From Paenarthrobacter histidinolovorans (GTDB lineage Bacteria; Actinomycetota; Actinomycetes; Actinomycetales; Micrococcaceae), in the NCBI RefSeq assembly GCF_014647595.1, contig NZ_BMPM01000003.1, positions 62,001 through 126,000 of the forward strand: a stretch of DNA of 64,000 bases. The letters run 5' to 3'. Within the stretch, counting starts at the first letter, position 1. Each line of letters begins with the position of its first letter. The translations under genes were made by a program, and so were the position numbers. The notes beneath the pieces were generated by a model that saw only the letters and a list, made by a program, of their open reading frames with translations, did not search any database and was not told the origin of the DNA. Positions 1 to 11,263 of this stretch are shown one piece after another.

Positions 1-807
1 GCGGTCATCAACCTGGACGACGGCCGCGTAGCTGCCATGCGCGCGCGCACCAAGGCCAAAGTCCTGGGGTTCACCGCCTCGCCCGCCACCACCGAAGAGG
101 TGGAAGCCCGCAACGTCGTGGTCAATGCCCAAGGCCACCCGGACTTTGACCTCATACTTCCCGACGGCGGCCCTTCAGTCCAGGTGCGGAGCCGCCTGAT
201 AGGTGGCCACCACGTGACCAATCTGCTGGCAGCTGCGTCAGCCGCGTTCGCCGCCGGTATTCCAGCCGCTGACATTGCGTCATCGCTCAGCTCCCAGTCG
301 GCGGCCAGCCGTTGGCGCATGGAGCGCACGGAACGTGAAGACGGCGTGACCATCATCAACGACGCTTACAACGCGAACCCGGAATCGATGCGCGCGGCGC
401 TGAGGACCCTTGCGGACCTCGGCCAAGGCAGGAGGACCTGGGCTGTCCTGGGTGCCATGCTGGAGCTCGGCGAAGACTCCATCCGGGAGCACACGGCAGT
501 TGGTACGCAGGTTGTCCGACTGAACATCTCCAGGCTGGTCGTGGTGGGGCGCGAAGCCCGCGCTCTCTATGTGTCGGCCATCCAGGAAGGCTCCTGGGGA
601 GATGAGTGTTCCTTCACTGAAACCGTGGAGGAAGCCTACGAACTCCTGCAGAACGAACTCAGACCAGGTGACCTCGTCTTGTTCAAGTCCTCCAACGGAG
701 TGGGGCTGAGGCATTTGGGTGATCGGATAGCATTACCTCCACGGGCCGAGCCCACCGGAGAAAGCGCGGCTGAAGCTGCCGCAAGCGAAGGGAACGAGCA
801 GCTGTGA
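1..807 (+). CDS. murF: MurF, UDP-N-acetylmuramoyl-tripeptide--D-Ala-D-Ala ligase (3' part)
   Basis: Adds D-alanyl-D-alanine to the UDP-MurNAc tripeptide, the last cytoplasmic step of the peptidoglycan pentapeptide. The reading frame is open from the first base, so the N-terminal part lies outside the window. What remains is the end of the Mur ligase central domain and the C-terminal domain, with the MurF-typical [11 protein letters not shown] stretch at bases 358-390. The gene overlaps mraY by 4 bp, in the usual dcw order. The last 20 or so residues are Ala/Glu-rich and look like a non-conserved tail. Confidence 0.95.
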   Translation, partial: AVINLDDGRVAAMRARTKAKVLGFTASPATTEEVEARNVVVNAQGHPDFDLILPDGGPSVQVRSRLIGGHHVTNLLAAASAAFAAGIPAADIASSLSSQSAASRWRMERTEREDGVTIINDAYNANPESMRAALRTLADLGQGRRTWAVLGAMLELGEDSIREHTAVGTQVVRLNISRLVVVGREARALYVSAIQEGSWGDECSFTETVEEAYELLQNELRPGDLVLFKSSNGVGLRHLGDRIALPPRAEPTGESAAEAAASEGNEQL

Positions 808-1913
808 TTGCACTCTTGATCGGCGCCGGCGTCGCCCTTCTGGTGGCCTTGATAGGCACGCCCCTGTTCATCAGGTTCCTGGTAGCCAAGAGCTATGGGC
901 AATTCATCCGCGATGACGGCCCCACCTCGCACCACACTAAGCGCGGCACCCCCACCATGGGTGGAACCGTTGTGGTGGCGGCTGTGCTCATCAGCTATTT
1001 CGTGACGCACCTGATCATGTGGATGATGAACCCGCGGTCCGCCGGCCCCTCGGCATCAGGGCTTCTTTTGCTTTTCCTCATGGTCGGTATGGGCTTTGTG
1101 GGATTCCTTGATGACTACATCAAGATCTCGAACAAACGCAGCCTTGGCCTCAATGCCCGGGCCAAGCTCATCCTCCAGGCGGCGGTAGGCATCATCTTTG
1201 CCGTGCTGGTTCTGCAGTTCCCCAATGAGGACGGGCTGCGTCCGGCCTCGACGCAGATCTCGCTGGTACGGGACATTCCCTGGCTGGATCTCGCCTTTGG
1301 GGGGACAGTGCTCGGTGCGATCCTGTTCATCGTCTGGTCCAACCTGATCATCACGGCGGCCACCAACGGCGTGAACTTGACCGACGGCCTGGATGGGCTG
1401 GCCGCCGGCGCATCCATCATGGTCTTCGGCGCCTACACCATCATGGGAATCTGGCAGAACAACCAGGCGTGCGGTTCTCCCAAGGAAGCGGGCAGCGGTT
1501 GCTACCAGGTCCGCGACCCCATGGACCTTGCCCTGCTCGCAGCGATCCTCAGCGCCGCCTTGGTCGGGTTCCTGTGGTGGAATACATCACCGGCCAAGAT
1601 CTTCATGGGTGACACCGGCTCATTGGCCATTGGTGGAGCCGTGGCGGCCTTTGCCATCCTCTCCCGCACCGAGCTGCTGCTGGCCTTCATCGGCGGCCTG
1701 TTCGTTCTCATCACGCTCTCGGTCATTATTCAAGTGGGCTTCTTCAAGCTCTCAGGCGGTAAACGGGTCTTCAAGATGGCGCCGCTCCAGCACCACTTTG
1801 AATTGAAGGGCTGGGCCGAAGTCACCGTGGTGGTCCGCTTCTGGATCCTCGCCGGGCTGTTCGTGGCCGCAGGCCTGGGAATCTTCTACGCTGAATGGGT
1901 GGTGCTGCTGTGA
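804..1913 (+). CDS. mraY: MraY, phospho-MurNAc-pentapeptide transferase
   Basis: Integral membrane enzyme that moves phospho-MurNAc-pentapeptide onto undecaprenyl phosphate to give lipid I. The 369-residue product is full length for the family and about ten hydrophobic segments are visible. Family motifs are present: the acidic FLDDYIK loop, [12 protein letters not shown], the [13 protein letters not shown] loop, and the PLQHHFE histidine motif near the C-terminus. The GTG start at 804 lies within the last codons of murF, and the stop overlaps the probable GTG start of murD by 4 bp, so translational coupling is likely. Confidence 0.97.
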   Translation: MIALLIGAGVALLVALIGTPLFIRFLVAKSYGQFIRDDGPTSHHTKRGTPTMGGTVVVAAVLISYFVTHLIMWMMNPRSAGPSASGLLLLFLMVGMGFVGFLDDYIKISNKRSLGLNARAKLILQAAVGIIFAVLVLQFPNEDGLRPASTQISLVRDIPWLDLAFGGTVLGAILFIVWSNLIITAATNGVNLTDGLDGLAAGASIMVFGAYTIMGIWQNNQACGSPKEAGSGCYQVRDPMDLALLAAILSAALVGFLWWNTSPAKIFMGDTGSLAIGGAVAAFAILSRTELLLAFIGGLFVLITLSVIIQVGFFKLSGGKRVFKMAPLQHHFELKGWAEVTVVVRFWILAGLFVAAGLGIFYAEWVVLL

Positions 1914-3484
1914 ACGAAACCCCTGGGACCATGTCCCCTTCATCCGATCGGCTCAAGGAACTGACCAGCTGGGATGCCAACTGGAGGGGACTGCGGGTAG
2001 TGGTGACGGGCATCGGCCTTTCAGGCTTTTCCGCTGCCGACACCCTGATCGAACTCGGAGCCAAGGTTGTGGTGGTGGACGCTGCAACCACTGACAAAGC
2101 CAAAGCCCAGGCGGACACTTTGAAAATCGTGGGTGCCGTGGATGTCCTGCTGGGGGAGGACGCTGTCAGTGCCCTCCCCATGATCGAGGGCGGCCTGCCC
2201 GACCTCGTGGTGACCTCCCCCGGGTGGCGCCCGGACCAAGCCCTGCTGGCAGCGGCCAAGCGCAAGCACATCGCCGTGTGGGGCGACGTCGAACTTGCAT
2301 GGCGTCTCCGGGTCCGTGAAGGACGCAAGACCACCGACTGGCTGACCATTACCGGCACCAATGGCAAAACCACCACGGTGGGGATGACGGAGTCCATGTT
2401 GCAGGCTGCCGGGCTGAAGGCCATCGCGGTGGGCAACGTGGGAACCCCGATCCTGGATGCCTTGCGGGACCCGGTGGACTATGACGTCTTTGCTGTGGAA
2501 CTGTCCAGCTTCCAGCTGCACTGGAGCCAGTCGCTCTCGCCCGTGGCAAGTGTGTGCCTCAATGTCGCCGAGGACCACGTGGACTGGCACGGTTCCTACG
2601 CGTCCTACCTCGCGGACAAGGCGAAGGTGTACGGGAACACCCAAAAGGCCGCGGTCTACAACGCCGAACAAATCGAAACTGAGCGCATGGTTGAGAATGC
2701 GGACGTCGTGGAGGGTTGCCGGGCCATCGGGTTTACCACCAACACGCCTGCCATCAGCATGCTCGGCGTAGTGGACGGCCTACTGGTGGACCGCGCCTTC
2801 ATCGCCGAGCGCAAGGATTCGGCAGCGGAACTCGCTGCCATGACCGACCTCGGCCCGGTGGCCCCGCGCCACATGGTGGCCAACGCACTGGCCGCTGCGG
2901 CACTGGTCCGCGCCTACGGCGTGGAACCTGCGGCTGTGAAGCAGGGCCTGGTGAACTACCTGCCCGGCGCGCATCGTATCCAACTGGTGGCCAAGCACAG
3001 CGACATCCTGTGGATCAACGACTCGAAGGCGACCAATCCGCACGCTGCCTCGGCGGCGCTCTCGGCCTTCCAGAACGTGGTTTGGATTGCCGGTGGCCTG
3101 TCCAAGGGCGTCAACTACGACGAGCTGGTCAAGGAACATGCACGACGACTCAAAGCCGTAGTACTCATCGGAACCGACACTGCTGCCCTGGAAGCCTCCC
3201 TCCAGCGACACGCGCCCGATGTCCCGGTGATAGCCCAACCAAAGGGTGACACTGAGAGTGTGCAGACCGCAGCCGGTAACGCCGCTTCGCCAATTTTCGG
3301 CGAGACCATCATGGCCCAGGCCGTGGCGTCCGCGGCCGGAGTGGCAACCTCAGGCGATACCGTCCTGATGGCACCGGCGGCTGCATCCATGGATCAGTTC
3401 TCTTCCTACGCTCACCGTGGCGACGCATTCGTCCAGGCAGTTCGCGAGCTTGTGGAAGGGCAGGCACAGACCACCGAGGAGTAA
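1910..3484 (+). CDS. murD: MurD, UDP-N-acetylmuramoylalanine--D-glutamate ligase
   Basis: Cytoplasmic ATP-dependent ligase that adds D-glutamate to UDP-MurNAc-L-Ala. It has an N-terminal Rossmann segment ([14 protein letters not shown]), the ATP loop GTNGKTTT at about residue 148, and the [11 protein letters not shown] motif of the C-terminal half. I chose GTG 1910 because it forms a GTGA overlap with the mraY stop. An in-frame ATG at 1895 would add only five residues. The gene is followed after 2 bp by ftsW. Confidence 0.95.
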   Translation: MNETPGTMSPSSDRLKELTSWDANWRGLRVVVTGIGLSGFSAADTLIELGAKVVVVDAATTDKAKAQADTLKIVGAVDVLLGEDAVSALPMIEGGLPDLVVTSPGWRPDQALLAAAKRKHIAVWGDVELAWRLRVREGRKTTDWLTITGTNGKTTTVGMTESMLQAAGLKAIAVGNVGTPILDALRDPVDYDVFAVELSSFQLHWSQSLSPVASVCLNVAEDHVDWHGSYASYLADKAKVYGNTQKAAVYNAEQIETERMVENADVVEGCRAIGFTTNTPAISMLGVVDGLLVDRAFIAERKDSAAELAAMTDLGPVAPRHMVANALAAAALVRAYGVEPAAVKQGLVNYLPGAHRIQLVAKHSDILWINDSKATNPHAASAALSAFQNVVWIAGGLSKGVNYDELVKEHARRLKAVVLIGTDTAALEASLQRHAPDVPVIAQPKGDTESVQTAAGNAASPIFGETIMAQAVASAAGVATSGDTVLMAPAAASMDQFSSYAHRGDAFVQAVRELVEGQAQTTEE

Positions 3485-3486
3485 CA

Positions 3487-4788
3487 ATGGTCAGCACGCC
3501 CACCCGCACCCGCGGCAAAGAGCCGCAGGACGGGAAGAACAAGGCCACGCCCCCGGCCGGCAGGCAGCCCAAAGGGCTACGCCGGCACTGGCGCAGCTTC
3601 TGGGAGAGCCTGGAAGGCAAAAGCAAGGCGCCCAACAGCTCCACTTACTACCTCATTCTGGGTTGTGCCCTGGCGTTGACAGCCATTGGCATCATGATGG
3701 TGTTGTCCGCTTCCAGTGTCGAAGCCATCTCGGAAGGAAAGTCCCCCTACGCTGATGCGTTGAAGCAGGCCGTGTTCGGCGTCGTCGGACTTGTTGCCAT
3801 GTACGTCATTTCACGGACCAACGTGAACTGGATGAAGAAATTGTCCTGGTGGGCACTTGGCGCCGTTGTGGTGCTTCTTGCCTTGGTCCAGGTCATGGGC
3901 AACAGCGTCAACGGCAACAAGAACTGGATCGACCTCGGAGGTGTCACGCTCCAGCCTTCGGAGATGTCCAAGCTGGTCCTTTGCGTCTGGATTGCTGCAG
4001 TGCTGGCCCGGAAACAGAAGCTCCTTAACCGTTGGATGCACGTGATCATCCCCGTGGTGCCGGGTGCCGGACTGGTCATCGGTTTGGTGATGCTCGGCAA
4101 CGACCTCGGAACCGTCATTGTCATTGCGGCCATCGCCGCCGCGGGCCTCTACTTTGCAGGTGTTCCGGGACGCATGCTGGGCATCGCCGGTGCCGTTGGC
4201 GTCGTCGGGGCCGTCCTGGCAACCGTCAGCAGCGCCAACCGGATCTGCCGCATCACGTCCTGGCTTGGTACGGCCTCAGCCTCGTGCACCGAGCAATTCG
4301 ACTTTGATTTCCAGTCAACCAACGGCATGTACGGCCTGGCCCAGGGAAGCTGGACCGGCCTGGGCCTTGGCCAAAGCCGGCAGAAGTACAACTGGCTTCC
4401 GGAAGCCCACAACGACTTCATTTTCGCCATCATCGGCGAGGAACTCGGCCTCGTGGGAACCATTGTGGTCCTGGTGCTTTTCGCCATTCTCGGCATTGCG
4501 ATTTTCCGGGTAGTGGTTCGCCAGACCGACCCCTTCCAACGGACCCTCGCCGGCGGGATCATGGTGTGGCTCCTGGGCCAGGCAAGCATGAACATGGCGG
4601 TGGTAACACAGTTGCTTCCGGTGGTGGGAGTGCCCCTGCCGTTCATCTCATATGGTGGCTCGGCGCTGATCATGTCCTTGTGCGGCGTGGGCGTAGTGTT
4701 GTCCTTGGCCCGCGGCCAGCTGCCACCCCAGCAACGTCCACGATTCCTGCCGCGCCGCACACCCAAACCCGCACGAAAGCGTACCTAG
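3487..4788 (+). CDS. ftsW: FtsW, SEDS peptidoglycan glycosyltransferase
   Basis: Multi-spanning SEDS protein that polymerises septal glycan from lipid II. The 433-residue product has a basic, charged N-terminal tail of about 45 residues and then some ten membrane segments. Conserved loops include NGNKNWIDLGG with QPSEMSKL and, near the end, GVPLPFISYGGSALI. It sits between murD (2-bp gap) and murG (6-bp gap). The ATG follows a GAGGAG ribosome-binding stretch formed by the last codons of murD. Confidence 0.96.
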   Translation: MVSTPTRTRGKEPQDGKNKATPPAGRQPKGLRRHWRSFWESLEGKSKAPNSSTYYLILGCALALTAIGIMMVLSASSVEAISEGKSPYADALKQAVFGVVGLVAMYVISRTNVNWMKKLSWWALGAVVVLLALVQVMGNSVNGNKNWIDLGGVTLQPSEMSKLVLCVWIAAVLARKQKLLNRWMHVIIPVVPGAGLVIGLVMLGNDLGTVIVIAAIAAAGLYFAGVPGRMLGIAGAVGVVGAVLATVSSANRICRITSWLGTASASCTEQFDFDFQSTNGMYGLAQGSWTGLGLGQSRQKYNWLPEAHNDFIFAIIGEELGLVGTIVVLVLFAILGIAIFRVVVRQTDPFQRTLAGGIMVWLLGQASMNMAVVTQLLPVVGVPLPFISYGGSALIMSLCGVGVVLSLARGQLPPQQRPRFLPRRTPKPARKRT

Positions 4789-4794
4789 TACTTC

Positions 4795-5910
4795 ATGACT
4801 TCAGATTCCCACGCCTCCAAGCCTTTGTCGGTCGTCCTCGCAGGCGGCGGAACTGCCGGGCATATCAGCCCCCTGCTCGCCATCGCCGACGCCATCAAGG
4901 AGAAGCGTCCGGAGGCGTCCATCCTGACTGTTGGCACGCCGTCGGGAATGGAAACCAGGCTCATCCCGGCGGCCGGTTACGAACTGGCTACCATCGACCG
5001 TGTTCCGTTTCCCCGGCGGCCTTCCGTCGATCTGCTCAGGCTTCCGGGCCGCCTGGGTGGTGCAATCAGGCAAGCCCGGCGGATCCTGGAAGATTCCCGG
5101 GCCGACGTCCTGGTAGGGGTAGGCGGCTACGTTTGCACCCCCATGTACCTTGCAGCACGGAAGCTCGGCATCCCGATCGTGGTCCATGAGGCCAACATGA
5201 AGGCGGGGCTGGCCAACCGGGTCGGTGCCCGGTTCAGCAACCACGTCGCCGTTGCCTTCGCAGGGACCCGGCTGAGGGGGGCCCGCCACGTGGGCATGCC
5301 CATGCGGCGTGCCATCTCCACGCTCGACCGGAGCGCATCAGCTCCGGCGGCAAAGGCCATGCTTGGCCTCGATCCCGAGCGTCCGGCCCTGATCGTGACC
5401 GGAGGCTCATCAGGCGCGCTCAGCATCAACCGCGCCATCGCCGCGGCTTTGCCGGCATTCGCCGCGGCCGGCGTCCAGACCCTCCACATCACAGGTGTCG
5501 GCAAAGCCGTCAAGAACGACGACGGCGGTCTCCTCGCCGGTGACGGCTACCGACAGGTTGAGTATGTGCACGGCATGGAGAACGCCTACGCTGCTGCTGA
5601 CGTCCTGCTCGCCCGCGCGGGGGCCGGAACGGTCAGCGAAGTCGCAGCAGTTGGCGTCCCGGCGGTCTTCGTGCCTTTGCCGATCGGAAACGGCGAGCAG
5701 GCCCTGAACGCGGCTCCCTTGGTTGAGGCCGGCGGTGCATTGCTGGTCGCGGACCAGGACCTTGACCCGCAGTGGCTGGAACGCGAGCTTGTTCCCCTGC
5801 TCTTGGACCGCGACCGACTGAACGACATGGCCCGGAAATCCGAGGCCCTTGGTATTAGAAACGCCGATCAGCGCATGGCTGATCTCGTCCTGGAAGCGGT
5901 ATCCGCATGA
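4795..5910 (+). CDS. murG: MurG, lipid II-forming GlcNAc transferase
   Basis: GT28-family glycosyltransferase that adds GlcNAc to lipid I on the inner membrane face. The 371-residue length is normal. The N-terminal [10 protein letters not shown] loop, the [10 protein letters not shown] loop at the domain junction and the UDP-GlcNAc-binding region ending in [15 protein letters not shown] are all present. The stop overlaps the start of murC by 4 bp (ATGA), so the two are probably translated in a coupled way. Confidence 0.96.
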   Translation: MTSDSHASKPLSVVLAGGGTAGHISPLLAIADAIKEKRPEASILTVGTPSGMETRLIPAAGYELATIDRVPFPRRPSVDLLRLPGRLGGAIRQARRILEDSRADVLVGVGGYVCTPMYLAARKLGIPIVVHEANMKAGLANRVGARFSNHVAVAFAGTRLRGARHVGMPMRRAISTLDRSASAPAAKAMLGLDPERPALIVTGGSSGALSINRAIAAALPAFAAAGVQTLHITGVGKAVKNDDGGLLAGDGYRQVEYVHGMENAYAAADVLLARAGAGTVSEVAAVGVPAVFVPLPIGNGEQALNAAPLVEAGGALLVADQDLDPQWLERELVPLLLDRDRLNDMARKSEALGIRNADQRMADLVLEAVSA

Positions 5911-7277
5911 CCACCAGCATCGCACCCCTCGAGACTCTCGGACGGGTCCACTTCATCGGTATCGGCGGCGTCGGCATGTCCGCCGTTGCACGCATCATGG
6001 TTGCCCGTGGAGTTCCCGTCAGCGGCAGCGACGCCAAAGATCTGCCAGTCATGCAGGATCTGGCTGCTGCCGGTGCGCGCATCGCCGTCGGCTATGACGC
6101 GGCAAACCTGGGTGACGCCCAGACCGTGGTGGCCGGTTCAGCCATCCGGGCCGACAACCCGGAGCTTGTGGCGGCACGCAGCGGCGGCCTGGCTGTCCTG
6201 CACCGTTCTGAAGGCCTGGCATCCACCATGGCAGGACACCGGGTGGTCACGGTTGCCGGTACGCATGGGAAATCCACCACGACATCCATGGTGGCAGTGC
6301 TGCTCAAGGAAGCAGGACTGGACCCGTCCTTCGCCATTGGCGCGAACGTTCCCGCGCTTGGTGTTAATGCAGCACACGGCACCTCGGACATTTTCGTGGC
6401 CGAAGCCGACGAGTCCGATGGTTCGTTCCTGAACTATCAGCCGCTCATCTCCGTGGTGACAAACGTTGAAGCGGACCATCTGGACCACTACGGGACACCG
6501 GAAGCTGTCTTTGCCTCCTTTGATGCGTTCGCAGCGTTGCTGCCGGCCGACGGCGTCTTGCTGGCGTGCGCCGACGACCCCGGGGCGCTGGCACTTGCCC
6601 AACGCACCGCGGCCAAGGAAAGCACCCGGGTACTGACTTACGGAACATCACCCGAGGCGGACATCAGGCTTCATGATGGCGGTCCCGGCGAGGTGTCGGT
6701 GGGTGTCGGCAATGACGTTCACCGCCTTGATCTCAAGGTGCCCGGACGCCACAACGCGCTGAACGCAGCGGCTGCGTTCGCCGTCGCCCTTGAACTCGGG
6801 GTTGCTCCAGCTGCTGCCGCGGCAGCATTGGGCCACTTCACCGGGGCCTCGCGACGTTTCGAACTGAAAGGACAGGGGAGGGGTGTGCGGGTGTACGACG
6901 ACTACGCACACCACCCTACGGAGGTCCGGGCTGCCCTGTCGGCTGCCCGTTCAGTAGCCGCAGGGCACAAAGTCCACGTTCTTTTCCAGCCGCACCTCTT
7001 CTCGCGGACCCGGGAATTCGCCGGGGAGTTTGCCTCGGCGCTGGGGGCGGCGGACACGGCGCTGGTCCTGGATATCTATCCCGCACGCGAGGACCCCATT
7101 CCCGGCGTGACCAGTTCCCTGATCTCCGACCGGTTGTCGAATGGGCGCCTGGTGACCGGTGCCGAGGCTGTTGACGCCATGGCGGCGGTTGCCGAGGAGG
7201 GCGACGTCGTTATCACCGTCGGTGCCGGAGATGTCACAGCCTATGGGCCCGCCATTGTGGAGGCGTTGGGTGGCTAG
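5907..7277 (+). CDS. murC: MurC, UDP-N-acetylmuramate--L-alanine ligase
   Basis: Adds L-alanine to UDP-MurNAc, the first Mur ligase step. The 456-residue protein carries the N-terminal [14 protein letters not shown] nucleotide motif, the ATP loop [11 protein letters not shown] at about residue 120 and the [10 protein letters not shown] motif typical of MurC. It overlaps murG by 4 bp at the start and ftsQ by 8 bp at the end. No ddl gene is in this cluster. Confidence 0.96.
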   Translation: MTTSIAPLETLGRVHFIGIGGVGMSAVARIMVARGVPVSGSDAKDLPVMQDLAAAGARIAVGYDAANLGDAQTVVAGSAIRADNPELVAARSGGLAVLHRSEGLASTMAGHRVVTVAGTHGKSTTTSMVAVLLKEAGLDPSFAIGANVPALGVNAAHGTSDIFVAEADESDGSFLNYQPLISVVTNVEADHLDHYGTPEAVFASFDAFAALLPADGVLLACADDPGALALAQRTAAKESTRVLTYGTSPEADIRLHDGGPGEVSVGVGNDVHRLDLKVPGRHNALNAAAAFAVALELGVAPAAAAAALGHFTGASRRFELKGQGRGVRVYDDYAHHPTEVRAALSAARSVAAGHKVHVLFQPHLFSRTREFAGEFASALGAADTALVLDIYPAREDPIPGVTSSLISDRLSNGRLVTGAEAVDAMAAVAEEGDVVITVGAGDVTAYGPAIVEALGG

Positions 7278-8259
7278 CACCCGTAAGCCCACGTTCAAGC
7301 CGGCTGCCCGAAGCCCGGAAGCAGCGGCCGGCCGGCCATCCAGGACCGGCGGCCAGGACTCCGGCGGCCAGGACTCCGGTGGCGTCATCAGCGCCCAGCG
7401 GGATCTTGAACCTGATGTGACATCGACTGGTAAAGCTGCCGGGAGGGCCTCCTCCAAGGCCGCGGGGCACAGTGACCACAAGGCCGCCGGTAAGCCCGCT
7501 GGGAAGCCCGGCAGCACGTCCGGCGGATCCTCGGCGGACAACATCATTGCTTTTCCCGAACCCAAGCGCAGGCGCCAACGCCGCATCATATGGTGGACAG
7601 TTTCCGTGGTGACCGCATTTATTGCCGTGCTGATTGGCGGGGCCGTCTTCTCACCCGTCCTGGCAGTACGGACCATCACCGTTGACGGCACCACGCTGCT
7701 GACGCCTGACGCCGTCCAGAAGGCGTTGTCCGGCCTCGAAGGCAAGCCTTTGCCACAGGTCACCGAGGGGGACGTCAACGAGCTCCTCAAACCCTTGGTC
7801 CAGGTACGTTCGGCAACCATGGAGGCCCGGCCGCCATCGGGGTTGTTGGTGCACATTAACGAGCGCGTTCCCGTTGCCTTGTTGAAGCAGGGCGACGCCT
7901 ACATCATGGTTGACGTTGACGGTGTCCAGTTGGGCGCAACGCAGGATCCCTCGGCCGTGGCGCTGCCGCTGATCGATGCCGGTGCCGGATCAACCAACAC
8001 AGAGTTGTTCAAGGCGATCGCCGCGGTTCTGGATACCTTGCCTGCGGATGTCCGGGCCAGGATGTCCACGGCGTCTGCCGCCTCGGTTGACGCCGTGGAA
8101 CTCAAACTCGTGGACGGAAAGACGGTAGTGTGGGGCAATGCCGAGGACAGGGAGCTGAAAGCGAAGGCACTCGAGGCTTTGCTCAAGATGCCGGCCGATC
8201 CCAAGGTTCCCGTCAGCGTCTATGACGTCAGTGTTCCCCGGCATCCATTCACCAAATAG
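7270..8259 (+). CDS. ftsQ: FtsQ/DivIB, divisome membrane protein
   Basis: Bitopic division protein linking early and late divisome parts. I use GTG 7270, just before the murC stop. It has a long cytoplasmic tail (about residues 1-105) rich in Gly, Ser, Lys and Ala, including a tandem GGQDS repeat. One membrane segment follows (about 110-132), then a POTRA domain beginning around VRTITVDGTTLLT, and a beta-rich C-terminal part. The frame stays open to 7159 inside murC, but that extension would overlap murC heavily and is unlikely. The low-complexity tail is variable in actinobacteria. Confidence 0.9.
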   Translation: MASTRKPTFKPAARSPEAAAGRPSRTGGQDSGGQDSGGVISAQRDLEPDVTSTGKAAGRASSKAAGHSDHKAAGKPAGKPGSTSGGSSADNIIAFPEPKRRRQRRIIWWTVSVVTAFIAVLIGGAVFSPVLAVRTITVDGTTLLTPDAVQKALSGLEGKPLPQVTEGDVNELLKPLVQVRSATMEARPPSGLLVHINERVPVALLKQGDAYIMVDVDGVQLGATQDPSAVALPLIDAGAGSTNTELFKAIAAVLDTLPADVRARMSTASAASVDAVELKLVDGKTVVWGNAEDRELKAKALEALLKMPADPKVPVSVYDVSVPRHPFTK

Positions 8260-8476
8260 GCAGCTTTGACGATGTAGCTCCGCTGCGGGCGGTAGCCTTA
8301 ATTCGCGACATTCCCACGACACGCGCAAGCGGTCATTGCATGTGCGAACCATAGGAAATACCGTCGCAGTAGAGTTACTTGACATAACTATAACCTTCAA
8401 CTAGAGGGTTAAGGTCCAAGGATTCAAGTTGGACTCGATCAGTTTCGCTATAGGACACAAGCAAGGGGCACGAAAC
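8260..8476 (+). promoter_or_regulatory. ftsQ-ftsZ intergenic region with a candidate ftsZ promoter
   Basis: About 217 bp without a convincing gene. TTGACA at 8379-8384 is a perfect -35 hexamer. A TAGAGG lies 17 bp further on and is a poor -10; TATAAC at 8390-8395 is an alternative with no good -35. A separate ftsZ promoter in this gap is common in bacteria, but the exact start is not settled here. Confidence 0.4.
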
Positions 8477-9697
8477 GTGGCAGCACCGCAGAATTACCTG
8501 GCCGTCATCAAGGTCGTCGGCATCGGCGGCGGTGGCGTGAACGCAGTCAACCGCATGATCGAGGTCGGCCTTAGGGGAGTCGAGTTCATCGCCATCAACA
8601 CTGACGCGCAGGCGCTGCTCATGAGCGACGCCGACGTCAAGCTTGACGTCGGACGTGAGCTGACGCGCGGCCTTGGCGCCGGCGCAAACCCGGAGGTCGG
8701 CAAGCAAGCCGCCGAGGACCACGCCGATGAGATCGAAGAAGTTCTCCGCGGCGCTGACATGGTCTTCGTTACCGCCGGCGAAGGCGGCGGCACCGGAACC
8801 GGTGGCGCCCCCGTTGTTGCGCGCATCGCCCGCTCCCTTGGTGCGCTGACCATCGGCGTGGTCACCCGTCCCTTCACGTTCGAGGGCCGGCGACGTGCAG
8901 GTTCGGCCGAGGCCGGGATCGATGCCCTCCGCGATGAAGTTGACACGTTGATCGTGATCCCCAACGATCGCCTCCTGTCCATCAGCGACCGTAACGTCTC
9001 TGTCCTTGACGCTTTCCGCTCCGCGGACCAGGTGCTTCTCTCGGGTGTCCAGGGCATCACGGACCTCATCACCACGCCCGGCTTGATCAACCTGGACTTC
9101 GCCGACGTCAAGTCGGTCATGCAGGGCGCCGGATCCGCCCTCATGGGTATTGGCTCGGCCCGCGGCGAGGACCGCGCGGTCAAGGCGGCGGAACTTGCCA
9201 TCGCCTCCCCGCTCCTGGAGGCTTCCATCGATGGTGCGCATGGTGTTCTGCTCTCCATCCAGGGTGGATCGGACCTCGGCCTCTTCGAAATCAACGAGGC
9301 AGCCCGCCTTGTCCAGGAAGTCGCCCACCCCGAAGCCAACATCATCTTCGGTGCTGTCATTGATGACGCCCTGGGTGACGAAGCACGCGTGACTGTCATC
9401 GCCGCAGGCTTTGATGACGTCAAGGCCACCTCGCCTTCCATGGACCAGTCCCGCCCGGCCCAGAACCCCGTCCCGGCTGACCGTCCGGCCGCGCCCTCCA
9501 GCGCGCCGTCGAACGCCGCCGCTCCGCAGCACGCTACGGCAGGCATTGGTGCCGCCGGCTTGAGCAACTGGGGCCAGCAGCGTCCTGCCGCCCTGCCCGC
9601 TGACTCAGGCTTCGACGTCGACCTCCCCGCAGTGGTGGAGCCGGATCTCTCCGGCAACCGCTCGGACGATCTCGATGTTCCCGACTTCCTGAAGTAA
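8477..9697 (+). CDS. ftsZ: FtsZ, tubulin-like division GTPase
   Basis: Forms the cytokinetic Z ring by GTP-dependent polymerisation. I place the start at GTG 8477, where the product begins [20 protein letters not shown] and an AAGGGG sequence sits 8 bp upstream. The frame is open to a TTG at 8429, but that adds residues atypical of the family. The tubulin signature [10 protein letters not shown] is at about residue 105. A Pro/Ala-rich linker (about 320-385) leads to the C-terminal peptide DLDVPDFLK, the docking site for partners such as SepF. The product is 406 residues. Confidence 0.97.
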   Translation: MAAPQNYLAVIKVVGIGGGGVNAVNRMIEVGLRGVEFIAINTDAQALLMSDADVKLDVGRELTRGLGAGANPEVGKQAAEDHADEIEEVLRGADMVFVTAGEGGGTGTGGAPVVARIARSLGALTIGVVTRPFTFEGRRRAGSAEAGIDALRDEVDTLIVIPNDRLLSISDRNVSVLDAFRSADQVLLSGVQGITDLITTPGLINLDFADVKSVMQGAGSALMGIGSARGEDRAVKAAELAIASPLLEASIDGAHGVLLSIQGGSDLGLFEINEAARLVQEVAHPEANIIFGAVIDDALGDEARVTVIAAGFDDVKATSPSMDQSRPAQNPVPADRPAAPSSAPSNAAAPQHATAGIGAAGLSNWGQQRPAALPADSGFDVDLPAVVEPDLSGNRSDDLDVPDFLK

Positions 9698-9719
9698 GCC
9701 ACGTTCGGAGAACAAGTAC

Positions 9720-10436
9720 TTGGTGTTTTTGTGGCGCGATGAAGTCCGGCCCGGCGTCTCCGTAGCCTTTACGGATACGGACGCCGGGAACCTGGCCCTC
9801 CACGTGGGGGACAATCCCGGGGAAGTGGACCTCCGCCGCAGCCGGTTGGAGCAGTCCGCGGGACTGGGCTCCAGGCGATTCCAATTCATGGACCAGGTCC
9901 ATGGAGAGCACGTGGAGTTCATCGCCTCTCACGGCACCGGCCCTACCGCCGATGCCATGGTTTCTGCGGCCACACAGCCCAACGGAGCGCCCCAACCGTT
10001 GGCAGTCATGGTCGCCGACTGCGTACCGGTGGTCCTGGTGGGGGCCGATTCCGGCGAACGCCCGGTCATCGCCGTGGCCCATGCCGGCCGACCAGGTGTT
10101 GCTTCCGGAATCGTTTCTTCAACAGTCGCTGAAATGCGCCACCGCGGCGCACTGGATATCCGGGCGTGGGTTGGCCCTTCCATTTGCGGAAAATGCTATG
10201 AGGTCCCGGAGCAGTTGCGCTCCGAGGTCGCGGCGAAGGTTCCAGCAACGTGGTCTTCCACGTCGTGGGGCACTCCCTCCCTGGACCTGCCTGCAGGTGT
10301 CCGGGCCCAGTTGGACGCGTCCGGAGTTGCCGTGGAGTATCTGGGGGAGTGCACCTTGGAGAGTGGCTCGCTGTTTTCATACCGGCGGGACTCCCGTACC
10401 GGTCGATTCGCAGGATTGGTGTGGACGCATGACTAG
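9720..10436 (+). CDS. pgeF: PgeF/YfiH-family peptidoglycan editing factor (laccase-domain protein)
   Basis: Member of the DUF152/YfiH family, described as multicopper-oxidase-like polyphenol oxidases and, in E. coli, as an editing enzyme that removes wrong L-Ser from peptidoglycan precursors. Seen here are VHGEHVEF, ADCVPVVLV and GPSICGKCYEV, which supply the family's His and Cys residues. The usual HAGWRG is HAGRPG in this copy. TTG 9720 follows GGAG. The stop overlaps the start of the yggS homologue by 8 bp, the normal order after ftsZ in actinobacteria. Confidence 0.85.
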   Translation: MVFLWRDEVRPGVSVAFTDTDAGNLALHVGDNPGEVDLRRSRLEQSAGLGSRRFQFMDQVHGEHVEFIASHGTGPTADAMVSAATQPNGAPQPLAVMVADCVPVVLVGADSGERPVIAVAHAGRPGVASGIVSSTVAEMRHRGALDIRAWVGPSICGKCYEVPEQLRSEVAAKVPATWSSTSWGTPSLDLPAGVRAQLDASGVAVEYLGECTLESGSLFSYRRDSRTGRFAGLVWTHD

Positions 10437-11178
10437 CCCAGGCAATGACGAAGCACGCTGGGACGGTGACGCCCGCGCCGCGGAGCTTGCCGGGCGTCTC
10501 CTCGCTGTGCGTCACCGGATCGAGGCCGCTACTGTGGCGGCCGCTCGCTCCGACGCTCCCCGGCTGATAGTCGTCACCAAGTTCCATCCCGCAGGCGATG
10601 TCCGCCGGCTGGCCGCCCTGGGGATCACCGATGTGGGGGAAAACCGGGACCAGGAGGCAGCCGCCAAGGCTGCCGGGCTGACGGACCTGGACGTCCGGTG
10701 GCATTTCATCGGCCAGCTCCAAAGCAACAAAGCCAAATCCGTGGCCAACTATGCGTCCTCGGTCCAGTCGATCGACAGGCCCCAACTGGTTGATGCCCTG
10801 GCGAAGGCTGTTGCCCGTGAGCAGGACGCTACCGGCCGGGCGGATCTCGATTGCTTCATCCAAGTCAGCCTGGACAACGACGCCGGTGCCCATCGCGGCG
10901 GCGCCGCTCCAGCGGTTGTCGGTGACCTCGCCGCCAGGATCGAGACTGCTGCCGGCCTGCGGTTGTGCGGGCTCATGGCGGTTGCGCCACTCGGTTCCGA
11001 CCCTGAGGAAGCCTTCGCGGACCTGTCGCGAATTTCTGCCGCACTGCGCGTCGACCACCCGTCCGCGACGGCGATCTCAGCCGGCATGAGCCAGGACCTG
11101 GAAGCCGCTGTTAAGTTCGGGGCGACACACCTGAGAATTGGCTCCGATATTCTCGGTTCCCGTCCGGCCGTGGGGTAG
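10429..11178 (+). CDS. YggS/PLPBP-family pyridoxal-phosphate homeostasis protein
   Basis: PLP-binding, single-domain relative of alanine racemase involved in vitamin B6 and amino-acid balance. ATG 10429 lies inside the end of pgeF (8-bp overlap) and gives 249 residues. The PLP lysine is expected in VVTKFHP (about residue 46). The usual GENYVQE is seen as GENRDQE, and the HFIGQLQSNKAK motif is intact. The open frame continues upstream to 9901 inside pgeF, but that is a shadow. Confidence 0.9.
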   Translation: MTSPGNDEARWDGDARAAELAGRLLAVRHRIEAATVAAARSDAPRLIVVTKFHPAGDVRRLAALGITDVGENRDQEAAAKAAGLTDLDVRWHFIGQLQSNKAKSVANYASSVQSIDRPQLVDALAKAVAREQDATGRADLDCFIQVSLDNDAGAHRGGAAPAVVGDLAARIETAAGLRLCGLMAVAPLGSDPEEAFADLSRISAALRVDHPSATAISAGMSQDLEAAVKFGATHLRIGSDILGSRPAVG

Positions 11179-11263
11179 CGTCAAAGTATTGGAATGACGG
11201 GCCGGGGTTCCAATATGTCAAGTCATGGCGGCCCGCCTACTGCAGAAATGATAGGAGTGCGAC

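Noticed and set aside
8375..9532. 385-codon antisense frame opposite ftsZ
   Set aside because: Asp/Gly/Arg-rich shadow of the ftsZ reading frame; it also runs into the ftsZ promoter region.
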